In this document: one piece after another, positions 1 to 8,361 of the stretch
Numbering within the stretch: the first letter of the stretch is position 1
Layout: each line of letters opens with the position of its first letter
NCBI GenBank assembly: GCA_009780515.1
Contig: WQZX01000031.1
Location: 1-38,994, forward strand
Length of the DNA stretch: 38,994 nt
From: Nocardioidaceae bacterium
GTDB taxonomy: Bacteria; Actinomycetota; Actinomycetes; Propionibacteriales; Nocardioidaceae
Reading direction: 5' to 3'
Notes under the pieces: generated by a model
Told to the model about the DNA's origin: nothing
The model's database searches: none
Seen by the model: the letters and a program-made list of their open reading frames with translations, nothing else
Program-made: the position numbers and the translations under genes

Positions 1-225
1 CTGCGCGGCACCACACGGGCGCGCTGGCGGCGTTGGGCACGCTCGATGGTGCAACCAGACCGCCGTCGCGCGCCCGCCTTGCCATCACACCCGTCTGGTG
101 CCGCTCGCCACGCGAGGGATCGGGCGGATCCAGGCTGAGACCCCGTGTCGTACCTGACGAGAATGTCGCGAGATCGGCGAATTCGGGACCGGAACGTCCG
201 GTACGACGCGGAGGTGGCCAGCCCG
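1..225. other. Upstream region with no supportable gene
   Basis: No coding region on either strand could be supported here. An open frame continues upstream of the purD start on the + strand, but its translation (Arg/Pro/Ser rich, no recognisable motif) does not look like protein. The left edge may hold the 5' end of a neighbouring gene, which cannot be judged from this fragment. Confidence 0.5.
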
Positions 226-231
226 TAGGCT
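226..231 (+). promoter_or_regulatory. Candidate leaderless -10 box of purD
   Basis: TAGGCT lies 8 nt before the GTG start at 240 and matches the actinobacterial TAnnnT -10 pattern. Transcription would begin at or within a base or two of the start codon. No Shine-Dalgarno sequence is present, which fits a leaderless message. Confidence 0.5.
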
Positions 232-239
232 TGCCGCCC

Positions 240-1553
240 GTGAGCATCACGGCCCTCGTCATCGGTACCGGCGGGCGTGAGCACGCCCTCGCGCTCGCGC
301 TCTCGCGCGACCCGGAGGTCGCGGCGGTGCACGCCGCGCCGGGCAACCCCGGCATCGGCGCGGCGGCCCGCCTGCACGACGTCGACCCGATGGACGGTGC
401 GGCGGTCGGCGCGCTGGCGCAGGAGATCGGCGCCGACCTGGTCGTGATCGGGCCGGAGGCCCCGCTCGTCGCCGGCGTCGCCGACATCGTCAGCGACGCG
501 GGCGCCGCCGTCTTCGGGCCGAGCGCGGCCGCGGCGCAGCTCGAGGGCTCCAAGGCGTTCTCCAAGGAGGTCATGGCCGCCGCCGGCGTACCGACCGCGG
601 GGTCGCGAACCTGCACCACCACCGCCGAGTACGCCGCCGCGCTGGACGAGCTCGGCGCGCCGTACGTCGTGAAGGACGATGCCCTTGCCGCGGGCAAGGG
701 CGTCGTGGTGACCAACGACCGCGAGGAGGCGCTCGCCCACGCGGTCGCCTGCGGGCGGGTCGTGATCGAGGAGTTCCTCGACGGGCCGGAGGTGTCGCTC
801 TTCGCGGTGTGCGACGGCTCGACGGCGTACCCGCTGCAGCCCGCGCAGGACTTCAAGCGCATCTTCGACGGCGGCCGCGGACCGAACACCGGGGGCATGG
901 GCTCCTACAGCCCGCTGCCGTGGGCCCCCGCCGACCTCGCGAAGACCGTGATGAGCCAGGTCGTGCAGCCGACTCTCGACGAGATGACCCGCCGCGGCGC
1001 CCCCTTCGTCGGCTGCCTGTACGTCGGCCTGGCGCTCACCGCCGCCGGCCCGAAGGTCATCGAGTTCAACTGCCGCTTCGGCGACCCGGACATCCAGCCC
1101 GTGCTCGCGCTGCTCGAGTCGGGCCTGGGCGGGCTGCTCCTCGCCGCGGCCCGCGGGCGCCTCTCCGAGGTGCCCGAGCCGACGTTCCGCGACGGCGCGG
1201 CCGTGACCGTGGTGCTGGCGTCGGCGGGCTACCCGGAGTCGTCGTCCAAGGGCGACGTCATCACCGGCGCCGGGGCGGCCGACGGCGTCAACGACGTCGA
1301 CGTCATCCACGCCGGCACCGCCATCGTCGACGCGCCCGAGCCCGGCGACCCCGGCCACCGCCACCTGGTCACCGCCGGCGGCCGGGTCCTGGCCGTCCGG
1401 GCCGTCGGCTACGACGTCGACGACGCCCGCAGTCGCGCGTACGCCGCCGCCGACCTGATCGCCTTCGACGGCATGCAGCGTCGCTCCGACATCGCCGCCG
1501 AGCCGCTCGGGGTCATGGAGGGCGCCGCCGTCAAGGAGGGCGACACCGCCTGA
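240..1553 (+). CDS. purD: Phosphoribosylamine-glycine ligase (GARS)
   Basis: Joins glycine to 5-phosphoribosylamine with ATP hydrolysis, giving GAR, the second step of cytosolic de novo purine synthesis. The 437-residue protein opens with the family's N-terminal motif VIGTGGREHALA. It has the ATP-grasp segments KDDALAAGKGVVV and GPEVSLFAVCDG, the metal/substrate region GGMGSYSP, and EFNCRFGDPD near residue 275. Length fits single-domain bacterial PurD (about 420-430). An in-frame ATG lies far upstream at 33, but the translation between it and 240 is not protein-like; GTG 240 begins exactly where homology begins and has a TAnnnT box 8 nt upstream. The stop overlaps the next gene's ATG (TGATG), suggesting translational coupling to the GNAT gene. 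Confidence 0.96.
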   Translation: MSITALVIGTGGREHALALALSRDPEVAAVHAAPGNPGIGAAARLHDVDPMDGAAVGALAQEIGADLVVIGPEAPLVAGVADIVSDAGAAVFGPSAAAAQLEGSKAFSKEVMAAAGVPTAGSRTCTTTAEYAAALDELGAPYVVKDDALAAGKGVVVTNDREEALAHAVACGRVVIEEFLDGPEVSLFAVCDGSTAYPLQPAQDFKRIFDGGRGPNTGGMGSYSPLPWAPADLAKTVMSQVVQPTLDEMTRRGAPFVGCLYVGLALTAAGPKVIEFNCRFGDPDIQPVLALLESGLGGLLLAAARGRLSEVPEPTFRDGAAVTVVLASAGYPESSSKGDVITGAGAADGVNDVDVIHAGTAIVDAPEPGDPGHRHLVTAGGRVLAVRAVGYDVDDARSRAYAAADLIAFDGMQRRSDIAAEPLGVMEGAAVKEGDTA

Positions 1554-2029
1554 TGCTGCCCGACGTCGTCACCACCGCGCGCGTCTCGCTCCCGCTGTGG
1601 GACGCGGCGGTCGTCGCGGCCCTGCGGTCGGGGGAGCGGCTGCCGCGGTGGCACGCCGGCTTCCCGCGTGAGGACGACCTCGACGCGGCCGGGCTGTGGC
1701 ACGACGGCGACCCGTGGGGGCCACGCTCGGTGGTCGTGGGCGGCTGGGTCGTCGGGTCGGTCGGCTTCTTCGGCGCACCCGAGCCGGCCGCGGACGGGGT
1801 CGCGGAGGTCGAGGTCGGCTACGGGATCGTGCCCGAGGGCCGCGGGCGCGGGATCGTGCCCGAGGCGGTCGAGGCGCTGCTGGAGCTGACCGATGCGGCC
1901 GGCGTACGGGTGCGGGCGTCGGTGGCGCCGGGCAACACCGCCGGGATGCGGGTGGCGGCCAAGCTCGGCTTCACCGAGCTGCGCGGCACCGAGGACGACC
2001 GGCTGGTGATGGTGCGCCCGCTGCGCTGA
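1553..2029 (+). CDS. GNAT family N-acetyltransferase
   Basis: Predicted cytosolic acetyl-CoA-dependent N-acetyltransferase of 158 residues; the acceptor is unknown. The acetyl-CoA pyrophosphate-binding motif A is visible as EVGYGIVPEGRGRGIVPEAV (about residues 91-110). It is followed by the typical tail VAPGNTAGMRVAAKLGF, where the asparagine and the KLGF element are characteristic of the RimJ/RimL-like (Acetyltransf_3) group. The ATG overlaps the purD stop codon, so the two are probably one transcript and translationally coupled. Coupling need not mean a purine role. It ends 9 nt from the convergent transporter gene. Confidence 0.85.
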   Translation: MLPDVVTTARVSLPLWDAAVVAALRSGERLPRWHAGFPREDDLDAAGLWHDGDPWGPRSVVVGGWVVGSVGFFGAPEPAADGVAEVEVGYGIVPEGRGRGIVPEAVEALLELTDAAGVRVRASVAPGNTAGMRVAAKLGFTELRGTEDDRLVMVRPLR

Positions 2030-2038
2030 TCGCCCCGG

Positions 2039-3523
2039 TCACAGCGGCACGACCGGGACCTCCTCGTCGTCGAGGCGGCTCTCCTCGTGCTTGCGGGGGA
2101 GCAGGAACGACCACAGGAACGTCACCAGGACCAGCCCCCACGCCACCCAGAAGGTGTGCGCGAAGGCGCTGCCTGCGCCGTCCGGCGTCGGCGCGGCCGA
2201 CTTGAGGTGGTTGGTCAGCACCACCGACATCAGCGCGACACCGCAGGAGGACGCGACCTGCTGGGTGATGTTGAGCAGCGTCGATCCGCGGGCCACGGTG
2301 TGGGCGGTGAGCGTCTTCAGGGCGGAGGTGAACAGCGGCATCATCGTCGCGCCCATGCCGAGACCCATCACGACCAGCGACCCGATGATGAAGGCGTACG
2401 ACGTCGTGCCGCCGACCTGGGTCAGCCCGAGCATGCCGATCACGATCAGCCCGAGCCCGACCGGCACGATCCGGCCGATCGGCAGCCGGTCGGCCAGGGC
2501 GCCCGCGATCGGCATGGTCAGCATCGCCCCGATGCCCTGGGGCGCCACCAGCACGCCGGAGTGCAGCGGGGTCTCGAGCCGGACGGTCTGGAAGTACTGC
2601 GGGAGCAGCAGGATCCCGCCGAAGAACGCACCCGCGAACAGGAACATCGTCACCAGCGCGATGGTGAAGCGGAGCTCCTTGAACAGCCGGAGGTCCAGCA
2701 GCGGATGTCGGGGGAAGAACGACCACACCACGAACGTCAGCATCAGCACCACGCCGATCGCCATCGGGATCCACACCCCGGGCGCGGTGGCGGTGCCCTT
2801 GGACGGGATGCTCGAGACGCCGTACAGGAAGACCGCGAGACCCGGGGACATCAGCGCCATGCCGAGGAAGTCGAAGGACTCGGTGGGCTCGGTGTGGTCC
2901 GGCGCCAGCGCCCAGAAGGCGTAGCCGAGCGCGATCACGCCGAGCGGCACGTTGATCAGGAAGATCCAGTGCCAGCTGAACTGGTCGATCAGCCAGCCGC
3001 CCAGGATCGGCCCGCAGATCGGGCCCAGCAGCATCGGGATGCCGAGGATGGCCATCAGGCGGCCCATCCGGTGGGGGCCCGCCGCCCGCGTCATGATCGT
3101 CATGCCGACCGGCATGAGCATGCCGCCGCCGAGGCCCTGCAGCACGCGGTAGACGATCAGGACGTTCATCGACCCGGCGGTCGAGCAGAGCGCCGAGCCG
3201 AGCGTGAACAGCGCGATCGCGGTGAGGTAGAGCCGCTTGGTGCCGAAGCGGTCGGCGGCCCAGCCGCTCAGCGGGATGACGGTCGCCAGCGCCAGGGTGT
3301 AGCCGGTGACGGTCCAGGCCACGTGGGAGTAGCTCAAGGGCTGGCCGTGCTCGGCGAACTTCACCTGGAAGGTCCGCAGCGCGACGTTGACGACGGTGAT
3401 GTCGAGGATCGACATGATCGCTCCGAGCACCACGACGCCGGCGATCTTGAGGACCGCCGCGTCGATGTGGTCGGGGTGGTCGTCGAAGCCCGCGGTGGGG
3501 CGGGGTGCGGTCTGCTCGGCCAT
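2039..3523 (-). CDS. MFS drug efflux transporter, DHA2 (14-TM) family
   Basis: Predicted proton-coupled multidrug exporter in the cytoplasmic membrane, 494 residues with about 14 hydrophobic segments. MFS motif A is seen as GWAADRFGTKRL after the second segment. The antiporter motif C is LGPICGPILGGW, followed by SWHWIFLINVPLG, which is characteristic of the DHA2 (EmrB/QacA-like) family. The C-terminus is short and charged (KHEESRLDDEE). It is transcribed divergently from purB with 93 nt between the two starts. No regulator gene lies next to it, unlike the paralogous exporter at 21354-22829. Substrate cannot be predicted. Confidence 0.93.
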   Translation of the reverse strand: MAEQTAPRPTAGFDDHPDHIDAAVLKIAGVVVLGAIMSILDITVVNVALRTFQVKFAEHGQPLSYSHVAWTVTGYTLALATVIPLSGWAADRFGTKRLYLTAIALFTLGSALCSTAGSMNVLIVYRVLQGLGGGMLMPVGMTIMTRAAGPHRMGRLMAILGIPMLLGPICGPILGGWLIDQFSWHWIFLINVPLGVIALGYAFWALAPDHTEPTESFDFLGMALMSPGLAVFLYGVSSIPSKGTATAPGVWIPMAIGVVLMLTFVVWSFFPRHPLLDLRLFKELRFTIALVTMFLFAGAFFGGILLLPQYFQTVRLETPLHSGVLVAPQGIGAMLTMPIAGALADRLPIGRIVPVGLGLIVIGMLGLTQVGGTTSYAFIIGSLVVMGLGMGATMMPLFTSALKTLTAHTVARGSTLLNITQQVASSCGVALMSVVLTNHLKSAAPTPDGAGSAFAHTFWVAWGLVLVTFLWSFLLPRKHEESRLDDEEVPVVPL

Positions 3524-3616
3524 CGGGGTCTCCTGGGGCGGCGTACGGCGCAGCTCGAACGGTGCTCACGACAGTACGCGCGATCACCGACAGCGCGCAT
3601 GGGACAATCGACGACC

Positions 3617-5035
3617 GTGACCGTGCCCAACGTCCTCGCGACCCGCTACGCCGCCGCCGACCTGGCCCGCATCTGGAGCCCGGAGCACAAGATCGTCCTG
3701 GAGCGACAGCTCTGGATAGCGGTGCTGAAGGCACAGCGCGACCTCGGCATCGAGGTGCCCGACGGTGTCGTCGAGGCCTACGAGGAGGTCGTCGACCAGG
3801 TCGACCTGGCGAGCATCGCCGCCCGCGAGCGGGTCACCCGCCACGACGTGAAGGCGCGCATCGAGGAGTTCTCGGCCCTCGCCGGCCACGAGCACATCCA
3901 CAAGGGCATGACCAGCCGCGACCTCACCGAGAACGTCGAGCAGCTGCAGCTCAAGCAGTCCCTCGAGCTCGTGCGCGACCGCGCGATCGCCACCGCCGCC
4001 CGTCTCGCCCGGCTCGCCGCCGAGCACGAGACGACCGTCATGGCCGGGCGCAGCCACAACGTCGCCGCCCAGGCGACCACGCTCGGCAAGCGCTTCGCGA
4101 CCATCGCCGACGAGCTGCTCATCGGCATCGAGCGCATCGACGACCTCCTCGGTCGCTACCCGCTGCGCGGCATCAAGGGCCCGATGGGCACCGCCCAGGA
4201 CATGCTCGACCTGCTCGGCGGCGACGAGACCAGGCTCGCCGACCTCGAGAGCCGCGTCGCCGGCCACCTCGGCTTCGAGCGCGTCCTGACCAGCGTCGGC
4301 CAGGTCTACCCGCGCAGCCTCGACTTCGACGTGCTGTCCTCGCTGGTCCAGCTGATCGCGGCGCCGTCCAACCTGGCGACCACGATCCGGCTGATGGCCG
4401 GCAACGAGCTGGTTACCGAGGGCTTCAAGGAGGGCCAGGTCGGCTCCTCGGCGATGCCGCACAAGATGAACACCCGCTCCTGCGAGCGCGTCAACGGCCT
4501 GGCCGTCGTCACCCGCGGCTACCTCTCCATGGTCGGCGAGCTGGCCGGCGACCAGTGGAACGAGGGCGACGTCTCCTGCTCCGTCGTACGACGGGTGGCG
4601 CTGCCGGACGCCTTCTTCGCCGTCGACGGGCTCTTCCAGACCTTCCTCACCGTGCTCGACGAGTTCGGCGCGTTCCCGGCGGTCATCCAGCGCGAGCTCG
4701 ACCGCTACCTGCCGTTCCTCGCGACCACGAAGGTCCTGATGGCGGCGGTCCGCAACGGCGTCGGCCGCGAGGAGGCGCACGAGGCGATCAAGGAGGCCGC
4801 CGTCGGCACCGCCCTCGCGATGCGCAAGGGGCAGGCCGACAACGACGTCTTCGCCAAGCTGGCGGCGGACGAGCGCCTCGGCCTGACCCCCGAGCAGCTC
4901 GCGACCCTGGTCGCCGAGCCGATCAGCTTCACCGGCGCGGCCGTCGCGCAGACCCAGGCGGTCTGCCGCAGGGTGGCCGCGCTGGTGGACGCCCACCCCG
5001 AGGCCGCGGCGTACCACCCCGGCGCGATCCTGTGA
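3617..5035 (+). CDS. purB: Adenylosuccinate lyase
   Basis: Cleaves SAICAR to AICAR plus fumarate in IMP synthesis, and adenylosuccinate to AMP plus fumarate. The 472-residue protein starts VTVPNVLATRYA and contains IWSPEHKIVLERQLWIAVLKAQ. The fumarase/aspartase superfamily signature is GSSAMPHKMN (about residues 276-285), carrying the catalytic serine loop; HDVKARIEEF and the TSRDLTENVEQLQ region supply substrate-binding residues. Alternative starts are ATG 3599 and GTG 3623. GTG 3617 is chosen because homology begins there. A weak -10-like GACAAT ends 8 nt upstream of it, so this may be another leaderless gene, less clearly than its purine neighbours. Confidence 0.95.
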   Translation: MTVPNVLATRYAAADLARIWSPEHKIVLERQLWIAVLKAQRDLGIEVPDGVVEAYEEVVDQVDLASIAARERVTRHDVKARIEEFSALAGHEHIHKGMTSRDLTENVEQLQLKQSLELVRDRAIATAARLARLAAEHETTVMAGRSHNVAAQATTLGKRFATIADELLIGIERIDDLLGRYPLRGIKGPMGTAQDMLDLLGGDETRLADLESRVAGHLGFERVLTSVGQVYPRSLDFDVLSSLVQLIAAPSNLATTIRLMAGNELVTEGFKEGQVGSSAMPHKMNTRSCERVNGLAVVTRGYLSMVGELAGDQWNEGDVSCSVVRRVALPDAFFAVDGLFQTFLTVLDEFGAFPAVIQRELDRYLPFLATTKVLMAAVRNGVGREEAHEAIKEAAVGTALAMRKGQADNDVFAKLAADERLGLTPEQLATLVAEPISFTGAAVAQTQAVCRRVAALVDAHPEAAAYHPGAIL

Positions 5036-5042
5036 GATCCGC

Positions 5043-5060
5043 GACCGCGCGCTGGCGGTC
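5043..5060 (+). terminator. Small hairpin after purB
   Basis: GACCGC and GCGGTC form a 6-bp stem with a 6-nt loop, 8 nt after the purB stop codon. There is no U tract. It is weak as an intrinsic terminator, but its position suits termination or 3' end stabilisation. Confidence 0.35.
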
Positions 5061-5076
5061 GTCGGCCCCGGTCCGC

Positions 5077-5082
5077 TAGGTT
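5077..5082 (+). promoter_or_regulatory. Candidate -10 box for the GH16 cluster
   Basis: TAGGTT lies 34 nt upstream of the ATG at 5117, leaving a short leader that carries the Shine-Dalgarno-like AGGGGG at about 5106-5111. No clear -35 was seen. Confidence 0.35.
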
Positions 5083-5116
5083 CCCCGGCGGGGAGGCAGG
5101 ACACAGGGGGTAATCC

Positions 5117-6007
5117 ATGCGCCGTCGCGGTGCGATCCGGCTGCCGCGGCGACTGATCGTCGCCCTCTCGACCCTCCCGCTGCTGGCGGTGCTGGTGACG
5201 CCCGCGCCCGGTGACGGCGCGTCACCGTCCGCGCCGCGCTGTGGCTCGTCGACCACGCTCGTCGCCGACGGCGTCACCTGGACCTGCAGCTTCGACGACG
5301 AGTTCAACGGCTCGACCGTCGGCAGCGGGTGGTCGCCGCTGACCACGCTCGAGAGCTCCTGGACGACCCAGGACACCTGCTACCTCGACCGCCCGCGCAA
5401 CGTCTACGTCTCCGACGGCAGCCTGCGCCTGGTCGCGCGACGCGAGAGCAAGTCGTTCGCCTGCCGTGCGGGCGCGCGGGCGACGTACTCCACGCGTCAC
5501 TCGGGCGGCGGCGTGACCACCGCCGGCAAGTTCACCCAGACGTTCGGCCGCTTCGAGTTCCGGGCGAAGTTCCCGGCGACCCGGCAGGCGGGCTTCTGGG
5601 GCAACCTGTGGATCTACCCCGCCAAGCCGACGTACGGCGCGTGGCCCGCCTCCGGCGAGATCGACATCGCCGAGCACTGGTCGGGAGACGGCGACGGGGT
5701 CCATCCGACGCTGCACTACACCGGAAGCGGCAAGGCCGACACCTCCTCCAGCTGCACGGTCCACGACGTGTCGGCGTTCCACACCTACGCGCTCGACTGG
5801 ATGCGGTCGTCGCTGAGCTTCTACTACGACGGCAGGCTCTGCTTCCGGCGGCCCTGGTCGACGTTCCTGGGCAGTGCCGTCAAGCCGTTCAACCGGCCGT
5901 TCTACCTCATCCTCTCCGAGGGGTACGGCGACATCTCCAAGCCCATCTCGGCCAAGTTGCCGAGCACCGGACCGATGGCCGTGAGCTGGGTCCGCGTCTA
6001 CCACTGA
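5117..6007 (+). CDS. Secreted glycoside hydrolase family 16 protein (copy 1)
   Basis: Predicted secreted beta-glycan hydrolase of 296 residues; the substrate (laminarin-, lichenan- or agar-type glucan/galactan) is not assignable. It has a signal peptide with an arginine-rich start and a hydrophobic core (about residues 11-30). The mature part is a single GH16 beta-jelly-roll. The active-site strand GEIDIAEHWSG places the nucleophile at Glu181, helper Asp183 and acid/base Glu186 (ExDxxE, beta-bulge type). It is preceded by the conserved FGRFEFRAKFPAT and GFWGNLWIYP segments. Cysteines at about residues 42 and 57 recur in all three copies and may form a disulfide. It is first of three tandem paralogues, 101 nt before the next. 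Confidence 0.88.
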   Translation: MRRRGAIRLPRRLIVALSTLPLLAVLVTPAPGDGASPSAPRCGSSTTLVADGVTWTCSFDDEFNGSTVGSGWSPLTTLESSWTTQDTCYLDRPRNVYVSDGSLRLVARRESKSFACRAGARATYSTRHSGGGVTTAGKFTQTFGRFEFRAKFPATRQAGFWGNLWIYPAKPTYGAWPASGEIDIAEHWSGDGDGVHPTLHYTGSGKADTSSSCTVHDVSAFHTYALDWMRSSLSFYYDGRLCFRRPWSTFLGSAVKPFNRPFYLILSEGYGDISKPISAKLPSTGPMAVSWVRVYH

Positions 6008-6107
6008 CTTCTCGATCCGTGGTCCGCCGGTTGGACGGACTTCGGCAGAAGTCGTTATCGTCCGAATCAGGGACGCTCGGGATCCTCAGAGAAAGAACCG
6101 AATCACC

Positions 6108-7049
6108 ATGTCACGACGCAGTCGTATGTCGGTCGCGCCGCTCTTGGCCCTCGGCCTCGCCGCGGTCCTCTCCACTCTCTCGGGCAACACGCCCGGCATG
6201 ACCGCCAGTGCGGCCACGCCGGCGCCGCCGGTCCCGCCTCCGCCGCCGACGGTGCAGCATTCGGCGACGTCCGTGCGGCCGACGGCCACGCCGCGCTGCG
6301 GCAGCTCGACCACGCTCCGCGAGGGCTCGAAGACCTGGACCTGCACCTTCGACGACGAGTTCAACGCCAACACGGTGGACACCTCGAAGTGGTCGGCGGA
6401 GACGACCGCGGGCAGCGGCTGGACCACGTCGGACACCTGCTACATCGCCAACGGCACCACCATCAGCGAGGGCGGCGGCTCGCTGCACCTGACGGCGCGG
6501 CAGCTCAAGACGCCGATGTCGTGCGCGGGCGCCTACAACACCGTCCACACCGGCGGCGCGGTCGTCACGGCGGGCAAGTTCTCCCAGGCCTACGGCCGCT
6601 TCGAGATCCGGGCGAAGTTCCCGGCCACGGACGACGCCGGCTTCTGGGGCAACCTCTGGCTCTACCCCCAGAACCTCACGTACGGCGCCTGGCCCAACTC
6701 CGGTGAGGTCGACATGGCCGAGCACTGGTCGGGCCACGGCGACGCGGTCGTCTCGACGCTCCACTACGGCGGCAGCACCGGTGCCGACTCCCGCTCCTGC
6801 AACGTCAACGTCGTGAGCCAGTTCCACACCTACGTCATGGAGTGGAACTCCAGCACGATCACCTTCTCGCGCGACGGCCAGACCTGCTTCACCCGCGACT
6901 GGACCAGCGTGACCGGCTCCTCGAAGCCGTTCGACAAGCCGTTCTTCATCATGCTCTCCGAGGGGTACGGCGACTACGTCCTCCCGTTCGCCTCGTCCCT
7001 GCCGGCCACGGGGCCGGTCGACGTGGACTATGTCCGCGTCTACAAGTGA
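6108..7049 (+). CDS. Secreted glycoside hydrolase family 16 protein (copy 2)
   Basis: Paralogue of the preceding gene, 313 residues. A signal peptide (about residues 1-36) is followed by a Thr/Pro-rich linker containing PAPPVPPPPP (about 39-48), absent from the other two copies, and then one GH16 domain. The catalytic strand GEVDMAEHWSGHG gives Glu200, Asp202 and Glu205. FGRFEIRAK-type and GFWGNLWLYP strands are conserved, and the protein ends VDYVRVYK, the usual last beta-strand of GH16 enzymes. The ATG at 6108 is followed by a basic stretch typical of an export signal; a second in-frame ATG (residue 7) is possible. The substrate is unknown; the linker suggests a flexible spacer from the cell envelope. 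Confidence 0.88.
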   Translation: MSRRSRMSVAPLLALGLAAVLSTLSGNTPGMTASAATPAPPVPPPPPTVQHSATSVRPTATPRCGSSTTLREGSKTWTCTFDDEFNANTVDTSKWSAETTAGSGWTTSDTCYIANGTTISEGGGSLHLTARQLKTPMSCAGAYNTVHTGGAVVTAGKFSQAYGRFEIRAKFPATDDAGFWGNLWLYPQNLTYGAWPNSGEVDMAEHWSGHGDAVVSTLHYGGSTGADSRSCNVNVVSQFHTYVMEWNSSTITFSRDGQTCFTRDWTSVTGSSKPFDKPFFIMLSEGYGDYVLPFASSLPATGPVDVDYVRVYK

Positions 7050-7076
7050 GGCGCCCTCCCGGCGAATAGCATGACC

Positions 7077-7101
7077 GTCCGGCGGGACCGTCCCGCCGGA
7101 C
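7077..7101 (+). terminator. Hairpin between GH16 copies 2 and 3
   Basis: GTCCGGCGGGA and TCCCGCCGGAC form a perfect 11-bp stem with a CCG loop. It lies 27 nt after GH16 copy 2 and just before the ribosome-binding site of copy 3. There is no U tract, so it may be a terminator, a processing/stability hairpin or an operator. A TAGCAT -10-like box sits directly upstream (7067-7072), so copy 3 may have its own promoter. Confidence 0.5.
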
Positions 7102-7116
7102 GTCTGGAGGGTCGCC

Positions 7117-7965
7117 TTGTCACGTCGGCTGGTGCTGCCCGCGCTCCTGCTGGCGGTGCTCGCGCCGGTGGCCCTGGTGGCCTGCTCGAGCACCTCGACG
7201 CCGTCGGCGCTGTGCGGTGGCGCGCACACCGTGAAGATCGGCTCACGGACGTGGACCTGCACCTTCGACGACGAGTTCGGCGGCACCTCGCTCGACACCG
7301 GCAAGTGGTCGGTGCAGACGACGCCCGCCAGCGGCTGGACCACCGCGGACACCTGCTACCTCAACGACCCCGGCAACATCGTCGAGAGCGGCGGTGCGCT
7401 GCATCTCGTGGCGCGTCGGGTGGCGGCACCGATGTCCTGCGGGGGCAGGTACTCCACCGTGCGCACGGGGGGTGCGGTCATCACGCGCGGCCACTTCTCC
7501 CAGGCCCGCGGCCTGTTCGTGTTCCGCGCGCGCTACCCCGCCACGCGGCTCGCGGGCTTCTGGGGCAACCTGTGGCTCTACCCCGAGAGGCTGACCTACG
7601 GGAGGTGGCCCGGCTCGGGAGAGGTCGATGTCGCCGAGCACTGGTCGGGCCACGGCGACACCGTCTCGCCGTCGCTGCACTACCCGGACAGCTCAGGGGC
7701 GGACACCCGCTCGTGCACCGTCGCGAACGTCGCGACCTTCCACACCTACGCCGTGGAGTGGGGGCGCAGCTCGATGAGCTTCTACTACGACGGACACCTG
7801 TGCTTCCAGCGTGACTGGACCACGGTCAGCGGCTCGACGAAGCCGTTCGACAAGCCCTTCTTCGTGATGCTGTCCGAGGGCTTCGGCGACTTCGACCTGC
7901 CGATCTCTCCGCTGCTGCCGCAGGCGGGATCGGTCGACGTCGACTACGTCCGCGTCTACGAGTAG
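7117..7965 (+). CDS. Lipoprotein glycoside hydrolase family 16 protein (copy 3)
   Basis: Third tandem GH16 paralogue, 282 residues. Unlike copies 1 and 2 it carries a lipoprotein signal: basic start, hydrophobic core and lipobox L20-V21-A22-C23, so Cys23 is predicted to be lipid-modified and the enzyme held on the outer face of the membrane. The catalytic strand GEVDVAEHWSGHG gives Glu169, Asp171 and Glu174. It ends VDYVRVYE. The TTG start is supported by the Shine-Dalgarno sequence TGGAGG at 7105-7110 and by the signal sequence beginning immediately. The three copies are close in length and motif order but diverged in sequence, indicating old duplications. Confidence 0.87.
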   Translation: MSRRLVLPALLLAVLAPVALVACSSTSTPSALCGGAHTVKIGSRTWTCTFDDEFGGTSLDTGKWSVQTTPASGWTTADTCYLNDPGNIVESGGALHLVARRVAAPMSCGGRYSTVRTGGAVITRGHFSQARGLFVFRARYPATRLAGFWGNLWLYPERLTYGRWPGSGEVDVAEHWSGHGDTVSPSLHYPDSSGADTRSCTVANVATFHTYAVEWGRSSMSFYYDGHLCFQRDWTTVSGSTKPFDKPFFVMLSEGFGDFDLPISPLLPQAGSVDVDYVRVYE

Positions 7966-7984
7966 CGGCTCAGCGTGGAGCGTC

Positions 7985-8302
7985 TCAGGCCGGCTTGACG
8001 TCGAGGACGACGTCGAACTCCAGCAGGTCCGCTCCGGTCGCCACCGGCCGCCTCGGCGCCTCGCCGGGAGCGGAGGCGTGGGCCGCCTTGGCGTCGCCGT
8101 CACGCCAGGCTGCGAAGGACTCCTCGTCCTGCCACTGCGTCACGACGAAGTAGCGGTCGTCGCCGGCCGTCGGCCGGAGCAGCTGGAAGCCGAGGAACCC
8201 GGGCGACCTCTCGACGGTGCCGGCACGGGCCGCGAACCGCTTCACGAGCTCGGTCCCCGCACCCTCGGGGACGTGGATGGCGTTGATCTTCACGACGGGC
8301 AT
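7985..8302 (-). CDS. Antibiotic biosynthesis monooxygenase (ABM) domain protein
   Basis: Small 105-residue ABM/dimeric alpha-beta barrel protein. It has the family layout: KINAIHVPEGAGTELVKRFAAR, then SPGFLGFQLLRP, then YFVVTQWQDEESFAAWRDGDA. The last element (F-V-V-T-x-W-x-D-x-x-x-F-x-x-W) is the ABM hallmark. Relatives include quinol monooxygenases and IsdG/MhuD-type haem-degrading enzymes. The haem-ligand histidine is not obvious, so the substrate is open. The ATG at 8302 is chosen because the fold's first beta strand starts there. It is preceded on the - strand by the HIT gene with a 59-nt gap, so the two are probably co-transcribed. Confidence 0.8.
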   Translation of the reverse strand: MPVVKINAIHVPEGAGTELVKRFAARAGTVERSPGFLGFQLLRPTAGDDRYFVVTQWQDEESFAAWRDGDAKAAHASAPGEAPRRPVATGADLLEFDVVLDVKPA

Positions 8303-8361
8303 GCCCTCGAGCCTACGCAGCGCTTCGTCGACCGGCAGCACGCCGGCGTCCTCGGCGCCGG

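Noticed and set aside
178..185. CGAATTCG upstream of purD as a shared site with the palindrome at 25034
   Set aside because: Only CGAATT/AATTCG ends are in common; eight bases are too short to argue for a shared regulator.
2087..3598. Long open frame on the + strand running into purB from 2087
   Set aside because: It is the antisense of the MFS gene: low-complexity (Arg/His/Gln/Glu-rich) translation typical of shadow frames in high-GC DNA. Only the part from 3617 is PurB.
5117..7965. GH16 cluster as horizontally acquired island
   Set aside because: Base composition and codon use look like neighbours, and there are no mobile genes, tRNA junctions or direct repeats at its ends.
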